Positions 23,021 through 35,332 are shown, counted from the stretch's first letter. The stretch: 64,000 nt of DNA from Acanthochromis polyacanthus (GCF_021347895.1 NC_067122.1:32835215-32899214), one strand, 5' to 3'. Notes: generated from the letters alone by a model not told the origin. Made by a program: numbers and translations.

Positions 23021-23950
23021 CAGAGGTCGGCAACCTTTAACACTCAAAGAGCCATTTCGACCCGTTTCCCACAGAAATGAAAACACCGGGAGCCGCAAAA
23101 TCCTTTTAATCAGTCGTGATTAATTAATTACAAAGCCTCTAATTAGATAGATTCATTTTTTAATCGTGTCCTACCACTAATATTTATCTTACTTGGTTAA
23201 TGTCATTTTTGCTCCTGGACCTCATATGTTACGTAATGTTAGCTGGAAATCAATAATTTGCAAATGAATGTCTATTTAACTTGTAAAATCTATTTATCTA
23301 TTTATCTTAAGCTAATAACTTTTCTCCGTTAAGTCGCTGCCCTATTTTCCAAGACGACACTCCTCTGACTCTCTGACCTGCTGCCTGGATGCTGGACGTG
23401 ACATCGAGCCGTGTTCTCGCGCGTAACGTCGTATTAACCTGACATAGCAACGAGTAGATACTGAGCAAGACAATTATCCGTAGTTTACCTTAGTACTCAT
23501 GAGTACCCGACACAATGCAGGACTCTGCTGTGAAGGCGGAGACGTGCGGCAGTGGTGTATTTGCGACAATAAAAAAAGAAAGAAATTTGAAGGAGCGATG
23601 GCTAGGATTTAGGAATGGTGGCCCGCTGCTGCTGAATGAATGTAGAGCAAACACTGGGATCCAAAGATCAACAGGACTCCAAATGAATGCACGCAGACCA
23701 GCGAATGTCGGAGATTGACAGCTGGGACGCATATTTTGACAGACAAAAATTAAGACGTTTTATTTTGATGTTACAAGATCACCATAATCTTCAAATTTAG
23801 AATCAAATTTTTAAAAAATTAACAATCTAAAATAAAATAAATTTTAATTTAATAGTCTATTGATTATTTATTTTCCAAAGTTACAGGGAGCCACAACAGA
23901 GGGATGAAAGACCTGTATGTGGCTCCAGAGCCGCGGGTTGCCGACCCCTG
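23021..23950. mobile_element. Non-autonomous hAT-like element (930 bp)
   Basis: The left end CAGAGGTCGGCAACCTTTAA and the right end GGTTGCCGACCCCTG are inverted repeats of the CAGGGGTCGGCAACC type, which is characteristic of hAT elements. The subterminal 'AAAGAGCCATTT' and 'GGGAGCCACAA' phrases fit the same group. Flanking 8-mers AGCAAGAA and AGCTAGAT agree at 6 of 8 positions and could be a decayed target duplication. No transposase domain is visible in the 67-codon frame at 23515-23718. An internal stretch around 23125-23185 reappears near 25586-25650. Confidence 0.75.
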
Positions 23951-24119
23951 AGCTAGATAGTGTTTGCCACCGTCCACACTATAACATATACTCATTATAA
24001 AGGCACAGAGCAGAAAATAATAGTGAATTTAAACAAATGTTCTAATGGTTTTCGGCTGGCTAGGCTAATTGTAGAAGAGATTCAAAGGGCTCATTGTTTC
24101 ACCACACAATGTCATATGG

Positions 24120-24255
24120 CAGGGGTCCCCAAAGTTTTTCCTGTGAGGGCCATGTAACTTTTACCTTTGCTGGTGGGGGGCCGGGGTCAGTTTGTAACAG
24201 AAAAGTGTGATGATCGCAGGGGTGCCTAAACGTAGACATTGTTCTCCAGAAAGCC
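24120..24255 (+). repeat. hAT-like terminal fragment
   Basis: CAGGGGTCCCCAAAGTTTTT followed by CCTGTGAGGGCCATG is the terminal sequence of another hAT group. The matching opposite end was not found, so only a fragment is annotated. Confidence 0.55.
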
Positions 24256-24562
24256 ACACATAACCAAATATTAATAACCCTTTCCGGGAGCTTCACAGAA
24301 AAGAAGTCAGGAAATAAATAACAACACTATTAATGACATAAATAACACTATTTATGAAATAAATAATAACCAAATTACCCTCTCTGGGTTCTTCACAGAA
24401 AAAAAGTCAGGAAATAACACTATTTGTGAAATAAATAATAACCAAATAACCCTCTCTTGGTTCTTCACAGAAAAAAATAAAGTCAGGAAATATATAACAA
24501 CACTATTTATGAAATAAATAATAACTAAATTACCCTCTCAGGGTTCTTCACAGAAAAAAGTC
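24256..24562 (+). repeat. Tandem repeat, ~85-bp unit
   Basis: Units carry GGTTCTTCACAGAAAAAA, GTCAGGAAATA, ACACTATTT and GAAATAAATAATAACCAAAT. Starts recur near 24280, 24389, 24459 and 24540 with variable length. It probably belongs to the interior of the hAT-like fragment upstream. The repeated units have no spacer/repeat alternation, so this is not a CRISPR array. Confidence 0.75.
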
Positions 24563-24613
24563 CATGGAACATTAATTTTCAATTGTGCCATGCACAATCT
24601 TTTTTTTTTTAAT

Positions 24614-24800
24614 TTTATGGCCTTTTCTTGGCTTTATTGGATAGACGAAGTGAAAGAGAGACAGGAAACCTGGGAGTAGAATGGGAAAAGACATGCAGCA
24701 AAGGGCCACGAGTGGGAATCGAACCCAGGCCGCTGCATCGGAGACCAGCCCCTATACATGATTCACCTGCTTAAACCATTGAGCTATACAGGCAGCCCCC
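24614..24800 (-). mobile_element. tRNA-derived SINE
   Basis: On the minus strand the element starts GGGGGCTGCCTGTATAGCTC. It has an RNA polymerase III A box TAGCTCAATGG (24776-24786) and a B box GGTTCGATTCC (24715-24725), 50 nt apart. A non-tRNA body (GGCCCTTTGCTGCATGTCTT) and an AAGCCAAGAAAAGG end follow. It is about 187 bp, transcribed by Pol III and moved by a LINE partner. A related copy with a decayed B box is split around 27384-28420. It is not a functional tRNA, because the cloverleaf is not maintained past the B box. Confidence 0.85.
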
Positions 24801-25101
24801 ATGTGCAATCTTAACAGGTAAAACTTTATCTTAGTTGTCAGAGCAGAATCTCTGACTTAAATGACTCATATGAGCAGTGTCTCAAAGGTTTTGTGTTGCT
24901 TCCTTTTAATCCCAGGGTTTCCGCTACATTCATTCCTGCTGCTACAAAAATTCCAGCGCTGCTCCTTTAAATTTTTCTTTTAATCATTGCAAATCCTCCA
25001 CTGCTGCATGTCTCCACCTTCACAGCAGTCTTGCACCGTGTCGGGTGCTCACAAGTACTAAGGTAGCCTACAGTTAACTATGGTGCTCTCAGTATCTACT
25101 C

Positions 25102-25103
<2 letters not shown>

Positions 25104-25163
<60 letters not shown>
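25104..25163 (+). repeat. (GT)30 microsatellite
   Basis: This is an uninterrupted GT dinucleotide run followed by GCGCGTGCGGGGGGGCG. The Cys-Val open frame across it is an artefact. Confidence 0.97.
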
Positions 25164-25164
<1 letters not shown>

Positions 25165-25167
<3 letters not shown>

Positions 25168-27380
25168 TGCGGGGGGGCGAGCGGGGAGCCTGGACCCTGC
25201 CGCCTATAGAAAAAAATGCGAGAGGAAACACTGAATCCTTTTGTAGGTTCCATGTTCTATGTGTGTATTAGTCTCGATCACGTGGCCAGACTGAAAAAAA
25301 AAATCATAATGTGTCTCTGGTCTCGTTCAGTCTGTTTGCCAGTTGTGAAGAAGATGCACAGGACGTACTCGGGCCACTAGCTGGTCACATGACAGCGCTT
25401 TAGCTTCAGCCTGGGAGAAACGTCAGATCAACGATGCAGCTCTGCCTCAAACTTTTCTCTTTTGTTACAGATACACTTAATCAAAAAATAAAAGTATTTC
25501 TGAAAACATCTGAAGTGAGAAATAAGTTGTGCAGTTGCTGTCAAATATTGTTGTTTGGCAAAAATTATATTAAGTGCGGTAAATTATTTACAAAGCCTTT
25601 AATTAGAATATTTTTTAATCATGTCCCACCACTAGCTAATTACTGCAAATATTGCATGCTCATGCATGTGAAATGTTCAATTTATTTCATTTTTATAGCA
25701 TGTTCAGTGTAACGGGGGTCTGGAATACAGAACAGTAACAGGTGAGGCAGACAGAATTATGTGTAAAATAAGAAGTAATTTCCATTGACTGTAAGTCATC
25801 TTTTCCATGGACTTCATGTATCCAATGTGTGCATTTCCATGAGTATAGCAAAATGAAAAGGTTCCAGTAGCCACCTTCATGCAAATTTACCTATTTCTCT
25901 TAATGTTCCAATACACTAATCCAGTGCAGTTGATGTTAAATTATAATATTTTGGTTTTAGATATATTATTGTTGTCTTTGTAGATCCAGTAGCTATTCAT
26001 AATACTCTAGCTGTAATGAAGTTATTAAATTAACCAATCTAATTTTCTTCTAATTACATGGCAGCAGAGCATGTGAGTGAGGGAGTCATGGATTACTCCA
26101 GCAGGCGTCTGCACTTCCATACAGACGTTAAAGGTCACAGTCATTACTGAGCACACAGACAAAGCCTAGATGTAGTGGGAGTCATCACATGACAGACCAA
26201 TAATATTAACAACTTATGAGGATGGTTATGAATGCTGAATTTAGGATAAAAATTTGAATTTATACATCTTCATATGCACCCCCAGCACATTTGCAGATTT
26301 GGATGCAGATGACATCGAGATGCAGGCTCTGTAATACACACACACATCGAGAGTTTGGCACAACACAATATCCCATTTCATGGCTTGGCTGGGAAAAGAC
26401 TCAAAAACAGGCAATGTGTGAAAACTCAGCCTTTTCCACCTCACACGCATATCTGCTTGTGCATGTACTCTGAAATGTTTAACATCCCATGCAACAATGT
26501 AAATTAGACACCCTTTGGAGGTGGCAGAGGCAGGGAGAGATAGTGGGGGGATGGATTTGAAGTGTGTGTTTGTGTGTGTGTGCATGTGGGCGCAGGGGGT
26601 CAGGGATAGAGAACAGCAGGGTATTTACATACCAAAGGCAGCGACTGTAGTTGCAGTAAACAGTTTCTTTCCGTCTCCCTCCAGCTATACACAGAAAGCC
26701 CTTGTCAGCTTCCTGTTTTTTTTCCTTCGACGCCTCCCCTAATTGAGAGCAGTTTTTGGTGGGTTGAGGCCTGACCGTCCAGGAAGAAGCAGCAGAATGT
26801 GAGTTGTTCTCTGAGGGGCCTCCAGCACCCTAAGGAGACTCTCTGACAAGCCAGTAAGCCTCTCCACAGACCTAGGCTGTCTGTATCCACCAATTACCAC
26901 TGTCTGCTCCTCTCCCTCTTTTTTCTGTTTCTCTCCATTTATCCACTTCATTCTGAATTCCCTCCCTCACTACTTTCTCTTTCTTCTTCACTTCAACTCT
27001 CTTTCTAAATATGCCAGCCGCTTCCTGCTTCTCCCTTTCTTTCCTGGTCCTCTTTCATTTTGTTTCCGTCTCTTTCTCCTTCCAATTTTCATCCTCATTT
27101 TCTTGTATCGCCTCTTTTGTTTTTTCCACTCAGCAATCTGTCTGATATTGTGTCGGTAGTGGAGCATCATCTGCACCCTATTAGGCTTGCAGACAAGGCG
27201 TTTTTAGGGAACACGAGGTGGGGATCAGTACAGCAATGACCTCTGTCAGTAGGGATTAAGGTTGCAGAGCAGTGTAAACAGCTCCAGAAAGGAAAACGAT
27301 TCTACTTAGTCTACCTTTAACAAGAATCTGACTGAAAAAATGACTTGCTGATACACGATCAGACATGATCAAAAATTAAA
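25165..27380. other. Unassigned sequence
   Basis: There is no gene I can support. 25586-25650 repeats a stretch of the hAT-like element at 23125-23185. 26885-27130 is a long pyrimidine-rich tract (C/T about 80 per cent by eye), which could be intronic, but no paired splice sites or exons are recognisable. Confidence 0.35.
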
Positions 27381-27383
27381 CAT

Positions 27384-27412
27384 GGGGGCACCTGGATAGC
27401 TCAACGCTTTAG
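27384..27412 (+). mobile_element. tRNA-derived SINE, 5' piece (split)
   Basis: GGGGGCACCTGGATAGCTCAACG is the SINE 5' end with its A box at 27397. The SINE is interrupted at 27413 by a 900-bp element and resumes at 28313. Confidence 0.75.
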
Positions 27413-28312
27413 CCCTCAAACGACCGAGTAGGGTCATTTATGACCCCAGCCATATAATTATATTTGCCGTTTTTATATCTTTTATCCGAAAAATGTTTCC
27501 TACCATGAATTTGTCATTCTACCTGTCCTACAGCTGCTCATAGTTTTTTGTAGAGATCGGCCAACTGGTGTGACAAGGATAATGGAAACTTGTCTGGGGT
27601 CACTTATGACCCCAGAAAGATGTATAGGTTTTTCACTATTGTAGGCCTTAGTTTTATTTATTTATTTCTACCTCTAATCGCTATATTTCAGTGTTTTGCA
27701 CTATAGGTGGCAGACCTACATTTTTAGCCACAGCTGCCCTGGGGCAGACTGACTGGCTGCCAATCCACTCCTACAACCCCTCCGACCACCACCAACATTA
27801 CACAGCACACACATTCATACACCAGTGGAAGTGGCAGCACTGGAGCTAAGGTGGGTAAAGTGTCTGCATTGGACGAACGGCTCTGCCCCCTGAGCCACAG
27901 CCGCCCCTAATCTAAATACTTCTCTGCATGTTACATCGCACACATACAGACAAGATGTTTGTGTAGATTTGGTTTTTATGTACTTTTGATTTACTATTGA
28001 GGAAACAAAAGGAATAAAGTTTTAAAAGAAGTGGCAGACAAAGCGTGTCTAAATAAATGTTATTGTGTTCTTACAATGCATCATATTGTTCAAATGGTTT
28101 TACTTTAGCTCTGAGTCAAAAATGATTAAAATCCATGAATAATTACAGACGGTTACTTTAGAATATCCATCTTAAAATGCAGTGAAGTGGAATAGGTAAG
28201 AAAGCACAAAAAGAGGCACTAAAGTAGACGTATTCCTGTGTAAAATATAGTGGGGTCATAAATGACCCCAGTCGGTCATTTTAGTCACTAAAATAGCTTG
28301 GTCGCTTGAGGG
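27413..28312. mobile_element. Non-autonomous piggyBac-like element (900 bp)
   Basis: The ends are CCCTCAAACGACCGAG on the left and its imperfect complement CTTGGTCGCTTGAGGG on the right. They are flanked by TTAG (27409-27412) and TTAA (28313-28316), that is, a TTAA target with one change. TTAA targets and CCC-starting ends are diagnostic of piggyBac. Inner blocks GGGTCATTTATGACCCC near both ends are themselves palindromic, and a third copy (GGGTCACTTATGACCCC) lies near 27597. There is no transposase; a reversed SINE fragment lies inside. Removing it restores a continuous SINE, which strongly supports the boundaries. Confidence 0.85.
27738..27907 (-). mobile_element. SINE fragment inside the piggyBac-like element
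   Basis: On the minus strand it starts GGGGCGGCTGTGGCTCAGGG, a tRNA-like head with an A box. It continues to a body with GTGTATGAATGTGTGTG. The B-box region is missing or deleted. It is a different SINE family from the host SINE that surrounds the piggyBac-like element. Confidence 0.6.
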
Positions 28313-28420
28313 TTAAGCGGCTGACCCATGTACAGGGACTTCCCTGACGTGGCGGCCCAGGTTCCATCCCAGCTTGTGGCCCTTTGCTGCATGTCTTCAC
28401 CCCTTCACCCCTGTTATAGT
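28313..28420 (+). mobile_element. tRNA-derived SINE, 3' piece (split)
   Basis: It continues the SINE begun at 27384: GGTTAAGCGGCTGACCCATG, a decayed B box GGTTCCATCC at 28360, then TGGCCCTTTGCTGCATGTCT shared with the SINE at 24614-24800. Confidence 0.75.
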
Positions 28421-28424
28421 GATT

Positions 28425-29410
28425 TCAGGATCCTATCACTATCCTATGTTGAGATGGTTGTTGTGCTGTCCCACTGTAATGTGTTCGATCAGAAACACGA
28501 GGAGATGCCACTGTAGTTTACTGTCTTTATTGAGCACTGCCTCACATGTAACACATTCAGTCACAGTTGTATGTGTGTGTGGTTCTACAAAATAGAACAA
28601 ACCAAGCTCTTAACAATGAAACAATCTCCCCCAAAATGTATACAGTGACATCAGTGAAACAACTGCTCTGCAGCCCAGACCAACAATCTAAACAAATGCT
28701 CAAATTAGCAAAGTTACAGCCTATATTGGATTCAAACATCCAAACTCTGACACAAGAATACAATTCTACACAAACGGTTAAAGTTGACAACTTACGTGTT
28801 TCAAGAACGCACACAACTCCAACTATGCATGATCTGTGCAGCTCTGTATCCCTCACAGCTTCAGTCTCCTCTTCCACTGCAGTCAATACACTGTCAATAG
28901 CCGTAACATCCTATTGGCTGCTGGCTGAGGTGTCATGAGGGGTGAGCATGTCACTCACATGTGGGAGAGAGGGCAACCTGGCTCACAAGAATGCTGCAAC
29001 AAATCCTTTTACAGCGCCTACTGAAAAAAGCAAAAAAAAAAAAAAAATCAAAATCAAATATTGGTTAGCCAGTGGCATCAGCCTCAGACAGGGGTCTGTT
29101 CTGAGGCTTCATCATCAGCCGGAGGAATTACTCTGTTGTGTTGCACGGAAATTTTTACTCTGCCTGAAACCACCTTAAAGCGATTCATCTGCTTTGAGAG
29201 AGCCAACATAATGAACCAATTTGTTTTTCATGTTAACCTAAAAATTCTCTGTTAAATAAGATTGATTGCACCACACACCTGTATGCTGTGTATGTTGATT
29301 ATGAATCATTTGACAATTTAACGAATCAATGGAAATCTCATAAACCATTTATGACATGCTGGAAAGCAACTTTATGTTGCCAGAAAATCTGTCACTCCCA
29401 TACAAAGGGT
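28425..29410. other. Unassigned sequence
   Basis: No gene is recognised. The 123-codon frame at 28567-28938 overlaps a 109-codon frame on the other strand and shows no domain. A 15-nt A-tract lies near 29033. Confidence 0.35.
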
Positions 29411-29418
29411 GTCACTAC

Positions 29419-32400
29419 CAAGGGCGTCAGTTTGTTTTTAAAAGTGGGGGGGGTGGAGACTGGCAAAAGTGACTTTTGAGAAGTGCTTGGGATGATGACT
29501 GTAACTGATGTTGCTTTTGGTATGCTACTATAAAATCCATAAGAGTTATTTCATGTTTAAAGTAATTGTCATGTATTGAATAAAACCCGCTTGAGAGCTG
29601 TGCCGACACTTTTACATGAATTACAAACCCCTAACGATGTTGAACTTCATGTTGAAATCAGCGTGTCAAATAGACCACCTACATCTGAACAGGATTTACA
29701 GCTCAGGGACAGCACATAAACCAACCACTCAACTCTATTCATCGCAAATAAGATAAAGGTTAAGCCATTTTGAAGACAAAAGAATAAACCAGGGGTCACT
29801 GAGGACCAGAGCTGGAGTTACATCGGAGCACAAGCTGTTACCATGACAACTCATTCAAACCGCATCGTATATCTGTGACCGGGAGAATATTGACTTTAAG
29901 CCTAACCAGCCATTCCCACTCAAATCAAACAGTTTTAGCAAAAAGCAACTCAAGGAGTAAAAGGAAAAATTACAAAAACACAGATAGCAGCTCTCCAAAA
30001 AAGCCACCACGATAAATCTGTCTCATGACTCAAACTCAACTCAAACTGTAGCAAAAACCCAGTAAATAAGCAGCCGAAGAAGAAAATATCACAATATGAA
30101 GCCTTCTTTTATTACCTTTCTTGTTTATAGACTGGAAACATTTATTATCATTATAATTATCATTATTTTCTTTATTATTTCAAGTGAAATTCCACCATGG
30201 ATGGATAATCTGGGTCATGACCTCCTCTTCTTCTGTGGTGTTTCTTGGAAGAGTTCGATTTTGCTACGTTGTGTTTACCGCCTCCTAAACAACCGGCGTG
30301 CGGCCATTCATTCTTTTGCCTGCTTTCATTAATAAAATCTCAGCAAATACCCAATGAACATGTCAAAAAGAAAAGCAACTGACATCAGAGCTTTTTTCGC
30401 AACGCAGAAATGCAACGCAAGCAATAGAAATCTAACAGCAATAGCACTGATATTTGTACAGTTACTGTACGATAACTCCATGAATATAATGGAGTATACC
30501 TTCTGGTTTAGCTAGCAGGGCCAATTTGACTACCATTACTGTCGTCAACAACTTTAGTTAATAAATGACAACTGAAACATTTTGGCCTTATGAGCCATTT
30601 TATCAAAACTCTGTCCATCCATACAGCCACGTTCTGGCTTTCACTGAGGCAAATTAAAACAATCTGGTAATCCTCAATAATCACCACTAGATGTCCTCAA
30701 ATATCTTTAGACTCAACACGCTAACATACCAAATATAAACATTTACTTTTTTTTTGCCATGGTTAAAATGCTCTGGCACCATTAAATAAATATATTAAAA
30801 TGGTAACCATACCATTGACACAAGTACAGAAATTACTGAACATTCAAGGTACGTGAAACACACAAAACCATCAATCTCAGGTGTGTTTTTCCACTATTTT
30901 ATTGGTCTAGGATCAGTGTTCAACAGAAATAAACAAAGAGCTGCCAGAGCAGGTGACTGAGAATGAAGAGGTGAGATCTACACAAACAAATAAAGAAAAT
31001 CAGAGTTAGTGAGGTTATCCTGTAGGTTACAGATTACTAGTTACAATGTAAGTGTAATATGTACTTATTTGATCACATCAAAGTGTCTTAATTATTTTTC
31101 TAATAAATTATTATACAGTCTTTGGTTAAAAGACATTACCATTGATGTTGAATATTGATCTCATTGCTTGGACAAACAAAGTTGTCCATCCATCCATCCA
31201 TCCTCTATACACCGCCTTATCCTCACTAGGGTCATGGGGGGTGCTGGAGTCTATCCCAGCTGACTGGGGTGAAGGCAGGGGACACCCTGGACAGGTCACC
31301 AGTCTGTCACAGGGCTACATATACAGACACACAATCACACTCACATTCACACCTACGGACAATTTAGAGTAACCAATTAACCTCAGCATGTTTTTGGACT
31401 GTGGGAGGAAGCCGGAGTACCCGGAGCAAACCCACGCATGCACAGGGAGAACATGCAAACTCCATGCAGAAAGATCCCAGGCCCACCAAAAGTTGTACAG
31501 ATATCTGAAAAAAGAAGCTTTACTGCACAGAGAAATGATGACAAGCAAGAGAAAAAATGTCAAATCTGAAACATTGGATTTTTGCTGAACACAATCAGTT
31601 GAAATTCATTTGTATTGCCCAAAATTGTGATTTTTTTTACTAAATTTATCAAATATTTTTCTCAGTGACTGAACCTGATTACAAATACATATAGTTTGTA
31701 ATTTCACTACAGTAACTAGTTACTCTGTAACACAAACAATAAAATTCACAGAAAGTACAATCTCAAAAACATTTTAACCAGTGACAATTTTACAAAGAAC
31801 CCATTCAGTTCTCCAATTCTGACATACCTTCACAGCAAGTGGAATTCCAGACTGCAGCTGGTAGTGTTCAAGAACAAGAAGGAAGTACAGATGTACAGGG
31901 GAGAGGAAAGTGTATCTTGAAAACCTTAGACACAAAACATAGACCATTAATTACATACACAGAGCCACTGATCATACAAAGCCTGAAAAGTACCATGACT
32001 AGAAAAAACCTACGGAAAAAATGTTTAAACGAGAGCTTAACCTTACTCTTCCTCCACATCTACAATTACATGGAAAAGCAAAGTCTAATCACATTAACAT
32101 ACAAACTCTGGTCAGGTACCACACTTAAACCGATAATCAATGTTAAGTTAGGTAGTTATACTTTGAACATGAGAAGTGTTTATCTGTAATTAAAATAAAA
32201 ACTGCACATTTTCAGTTTGAAAGAGCATTGTAGAAATGTTAAAGGTAAATACTAAAAAAAGAGTAACATTTGCAGTATATGTTGCATCATTACCTGATAT
32301 AATATGCTAACACCACAAAGTAACATTATGACCCATTAGGTAATAGCGGTGGCAAAAAAAGCACGAGTACTAATTAACTGGGTTTTGTTTTAAAATATTA

Positions 32401-33225
32401 TAAGTGCTTAAGGATGGGTGATGACCCCCCCTACCCCAGCACCACCACCCCACCCCACCCCATCGCAAGCCAGCAAAATCTCACTGTGACCTGAGATCAA
32501 AACGTGAGAGCCCTGTGTACATCTTTATACAAAGAGTAGCTTCTTTAGTTTCAGTAGCACCACGTGGTGCTATCCCAGGAACGATAATTATTAGTGATAA
32601 CTAACATCAGCTCTGCTCCATCCCGACTGAGGTATTGCTAAGATAAGGCCGAACAGCTTCAAAATGTTGTTCCAAAAGTGCTGAAATTCATCTGGCATCC
32701 CATATTCTAACTGGATTTGGTATTATTATATCAGGAATTATGCACATTTTCCTGACAGAGCGTTTTACTCACGGCAAATTGTACCATTAGTAAATTTGGT
32801 ATGATAGTGTGTTCAGTGTAGTTATTCAAAGACATCCACTCGTCAAAACAAAACAACCCCCCACCCTTGCATATATTTATTAAATATGATAATCACAGGG
32901 TTAAACAAGCAAACAAGTTTTCAAACTCACCACAGCCATTGTCAGATGAAATGCACACCCTGAGTCGGAGGTCCACTTGGCACGGGCGCAAATTTAGCAT
33001 CTGCACGTTTTTTTTAAACGTCACGGAGGTGTGCTGCATGTCTGTGCAACTCTCGGCCGAGTGCGGATGGTGCGTTCAGGAAGGTCGGAATTTTCTATAT
33101 TGCTGAAAATAACTGGGTTTACAACGGCTCACATGTGAAGAATTTGAATGTGGTGGAGACAAAATGACCCCTGACAAAAAGTGGGGGGGACACATCCCCC
33201 CGTCCCCCCTAAACTGATGCCTATG
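29419..33225. mobile_element. 3.8-kb non-coding DNA transposon with 8-bp target duplication
   Basis: The octamer GTCACTAC occurs at 29411-29418 and again at 33226-33233. Immediately inside, CAAGGGCGTCAGTTT on the left faces CATAGGCATCAGTTT on the right (reverse complement), 12 of 15 matching. AAAGTGGGGGGG-type G-runs follow on both sides. Eight-base duplications are made by hAT, P and some other superfamilies, and the terminal CA fits hAT. No transposase frame is visible in 3.8 kb, and a 300-bp (ATCC)n repeat is nested within, so the element is non-autonomous. It may alternatively be two unrelated ends of one family plus captured DNA. Confidence 0.7.
31185..31487 (+). repeat. (ATCC)n-headed dispersed repeat, copy 3
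   Basis: ATCCATCCATCCATCC, GGGTGAAGGCAGGGGACACC, ACATTCACACCTACGGACAA and GGGAGAACATGCAAACTCCA match the copy at 5379. It lies inside the 29419-33225 element. Confidence 0.88.
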
Positions 33226-33239
33226 GTCACTACAATGAA

Positions 33240-33980
33240 GTTTAAAGCACATCTTATAATTATTAGTTGTTTCTGAAAAGTCACTGTCACAGGAAAGAAT
33301 ATTTAAATTCAATGTTTGCCTTGAGCCTGGCCTTCCTGTGCTAAGCAGATGTGGAAAGAGAGTAAGACTCAATCAGAGAGCAAGAAATATTAAAGGAGAG
33401 GCAAGGGAAACAAAAAGATACATATTTGGCAAAAATAATCAAGTCAAATATTGTTTTTCAAACCTAGAGCTGGTCTTTAGTGTTTGACTGATATTAGATA
33501 CTCCAAAATTCAACCATTTAATACCAGAAAAAAATAAAAATTAAGGCCAGACGCTCTGATGGAAACTGGGAGAGTCTGCATTGTTTCAGAAATGTGAAAT
33601 AATGCTGGATGAAACAAATTATGCTAAGGATTGGGTTTTTGAAGAGCCTTATTGTAAAGTATACCTGGGTGTCCTTGCAAAAGGTGGATTTACAAATTAC
33701 ATGTTTAAAATGTGATGATCTTTTTCTAAAATACATTACGAAGACATCTGTAAATGCATGCCTGTACATGCAAATGAACAGTCTGTTTATGAAGGTGATG
33801 AGTGTAAAGTTTCAAGTTACTTTGAAGGATCTAACAACTTTTATAAGGCCTAAATTGTGAATTGTGAACAACATGACTTCTGGAATGTTTCTGGTATGCA
33901 GTGATTTAGTACACAGCAAAAATACGTCTGATGAATCCTGAAATCTTAATGACTGGTTGCATGTACAGTGTTTACCAGGG
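33240..33980. other. Unassigned sequence
   Basis: No gene is recognised. Overlapping 83-codon frames on both strands around 33518-33860 lack domains. Confidence 0.35.
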
Positions 33981-33984
33981 AAAG

Positions 33985-34330
33985 AGATAGGAGTAGGATG
34001 CACGATGGGAAGACCAACAGACAGAGGCAGTGTGATGTTCTGAGCAATGTTCTGGGGGCAAAAGCTTGGATCCTGGCATTTATCCTGGTATTACTTTGAC
34101 ACATATCATCTGCATCACTTTTTTGCAGTGGTGCACCCTGATAGCAGTGGCCCTCAACAGGAAAATGAATGTCCCCTGCCACACTGCTAAAAATATTCAT
34201 AAAAGATTTGAGGAACATGACAGTATTGTCTCCAGATTTTCCAGATTTCAATCCAATTGAGCATCTGTAGGATGTGCTTGATAGACATGTCTGATCCACT
34301 GAGGTCTCACCTCACAATGCACAGGACTTA
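33985..34330 (+). pseudogene. Tc1-like transposase relic
   Basis: The 64-codon frame at 34066-34260 contains VPCHTAKNIHKRFEEHD, equivalent to the second-aspartate region (normally DNAPCHTA) of a Tc1/mariner transposase. The catalytic Asp is lost. Downstream, in shifted frames, FNPIEHL and DVLDRHV correspond to the third catalytic block. Only the C-terminal third remains and no terminal repeats were found, so it is an old relic. Confidence 0.7.
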
Positions 34331-34334
34331 GGGT

Positions 34335-35330
34335 ACTAGATCTACACTGGATCTACATTTTAGGTGTAAATCTGCAATTTGGCTGAACAGTTCGTGCGTC
34401 TTTGTTGTCCTCAATCTGCATGTCACCATTTTCAAAATCCCCTTTGCTAACAGCAAACAGTAACAAAGCCATCCAAGCAGCAAACTACAACCTAAAAATG
34501 ACAAATTTTGGATTATGTTCCTGCAATGCCGCTGCTTGCAGTTCTGCTTGTTTTTTTGGGTGAATTATCCATTTTAATATCAGTGCTTGCCTTCCTCTGT
34601 GCAGATTTTTGAGTAAAATAAATCCTTCCATGCTGAAATTTGAATCTAATGTCCACGCTCAGTGATTTACTTTAAAATCAAATAATCATAACATGTTTGA
34701 GAGACGGAAAGTGAAACAGGCAATTTTGAGTGGTTTAAAGAGATACAAAGAAGCCAAAAAGAGCCAGAGATTAGTTTTCCCCTTATAACAGAATGATAAA
34801 CTGCAGTCAGACCTTACTGCAGGACCCACACAGCTGCATGGAAACATATCTGGCTTTGCAGTGCTCATCTGCTGTTATCCTCTTGATGCATGATATAATA
34901 GAACTTCAGAGTTCTTGTGGAATCCATGCCTTGATGGGTCTCAACTGTTTTGGAAGCATGAGAGTGCTCTGCACTTCATTAGGCAAGTGGCTTTAATATT
35001 GTGGGCTCTCAGTGTGTATAAACATGAGTATGTAGAATAAACACATATTTTACACACCGATTTTACAGCAAAAAGGTGGATCTACAAATCATGATAGTTT
35101 ATCCCTTGGAGAATGAATAGGTTAATTCCCTTCTCTCAACAGAGAGGTGCAGTAGAGTGTGTGGGTGATGCCAAATTATTAGCGCACTGCAACCTTGGTG
35201 CCAACAATGACTGTGTTTCATACAGTCTGCTACTCATCGGCTCGGAGCAAGTCAACAGCCCAGTGCACTTCAGCTCCATAATGCTGTGGTTTGCTTATCT
35301 GGTTAAGGCCTGCTGAAATATACCCCCCAA
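34335..35330. other. Unassigned sequence
   Basis: No gene or repeat family is recognised before the tail of L2 copy 2. Confidence 0.35.
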
Positions 35331-35332
35331 AA

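Noticed and set aside
24256..24562. Repeat units resembling a CRISPR array
   Set aside because: The units are contiguous and of variable length, with no unique spacers. The context is a vertebrate genome, so it is a tandem repeat.
24715..24786. Possible functional tRNA gene with good A and B boxes
   Set aside because: The downstream sequence is the SINE body, the acceptor stem is not paired, and a related SINE copy exists at 27384-28420.
25080..25271. Open frame of repeated Cys-Val across 25104-25163
   Set aside because: It is translation of a (GT)n microsatellite.
26640..27180. Possible intron/exon boundary next to a pyrimidine-rich tract
   Set aside because: A TCCCTCCAG acceptor-like site is present, but no matching donor or coding exon can be supported.
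28557..28938. 109- and 123-codon frames on opposite strands
   Set aside because: They overlap each other and show no recognisable motif or exon signals.
31839..32189. 116-codon frame inside the 3.8-kb element as a candidate transposase
   Set aside because: There is no DDE, zinc-finger or dimerisation motif, and it is too short.
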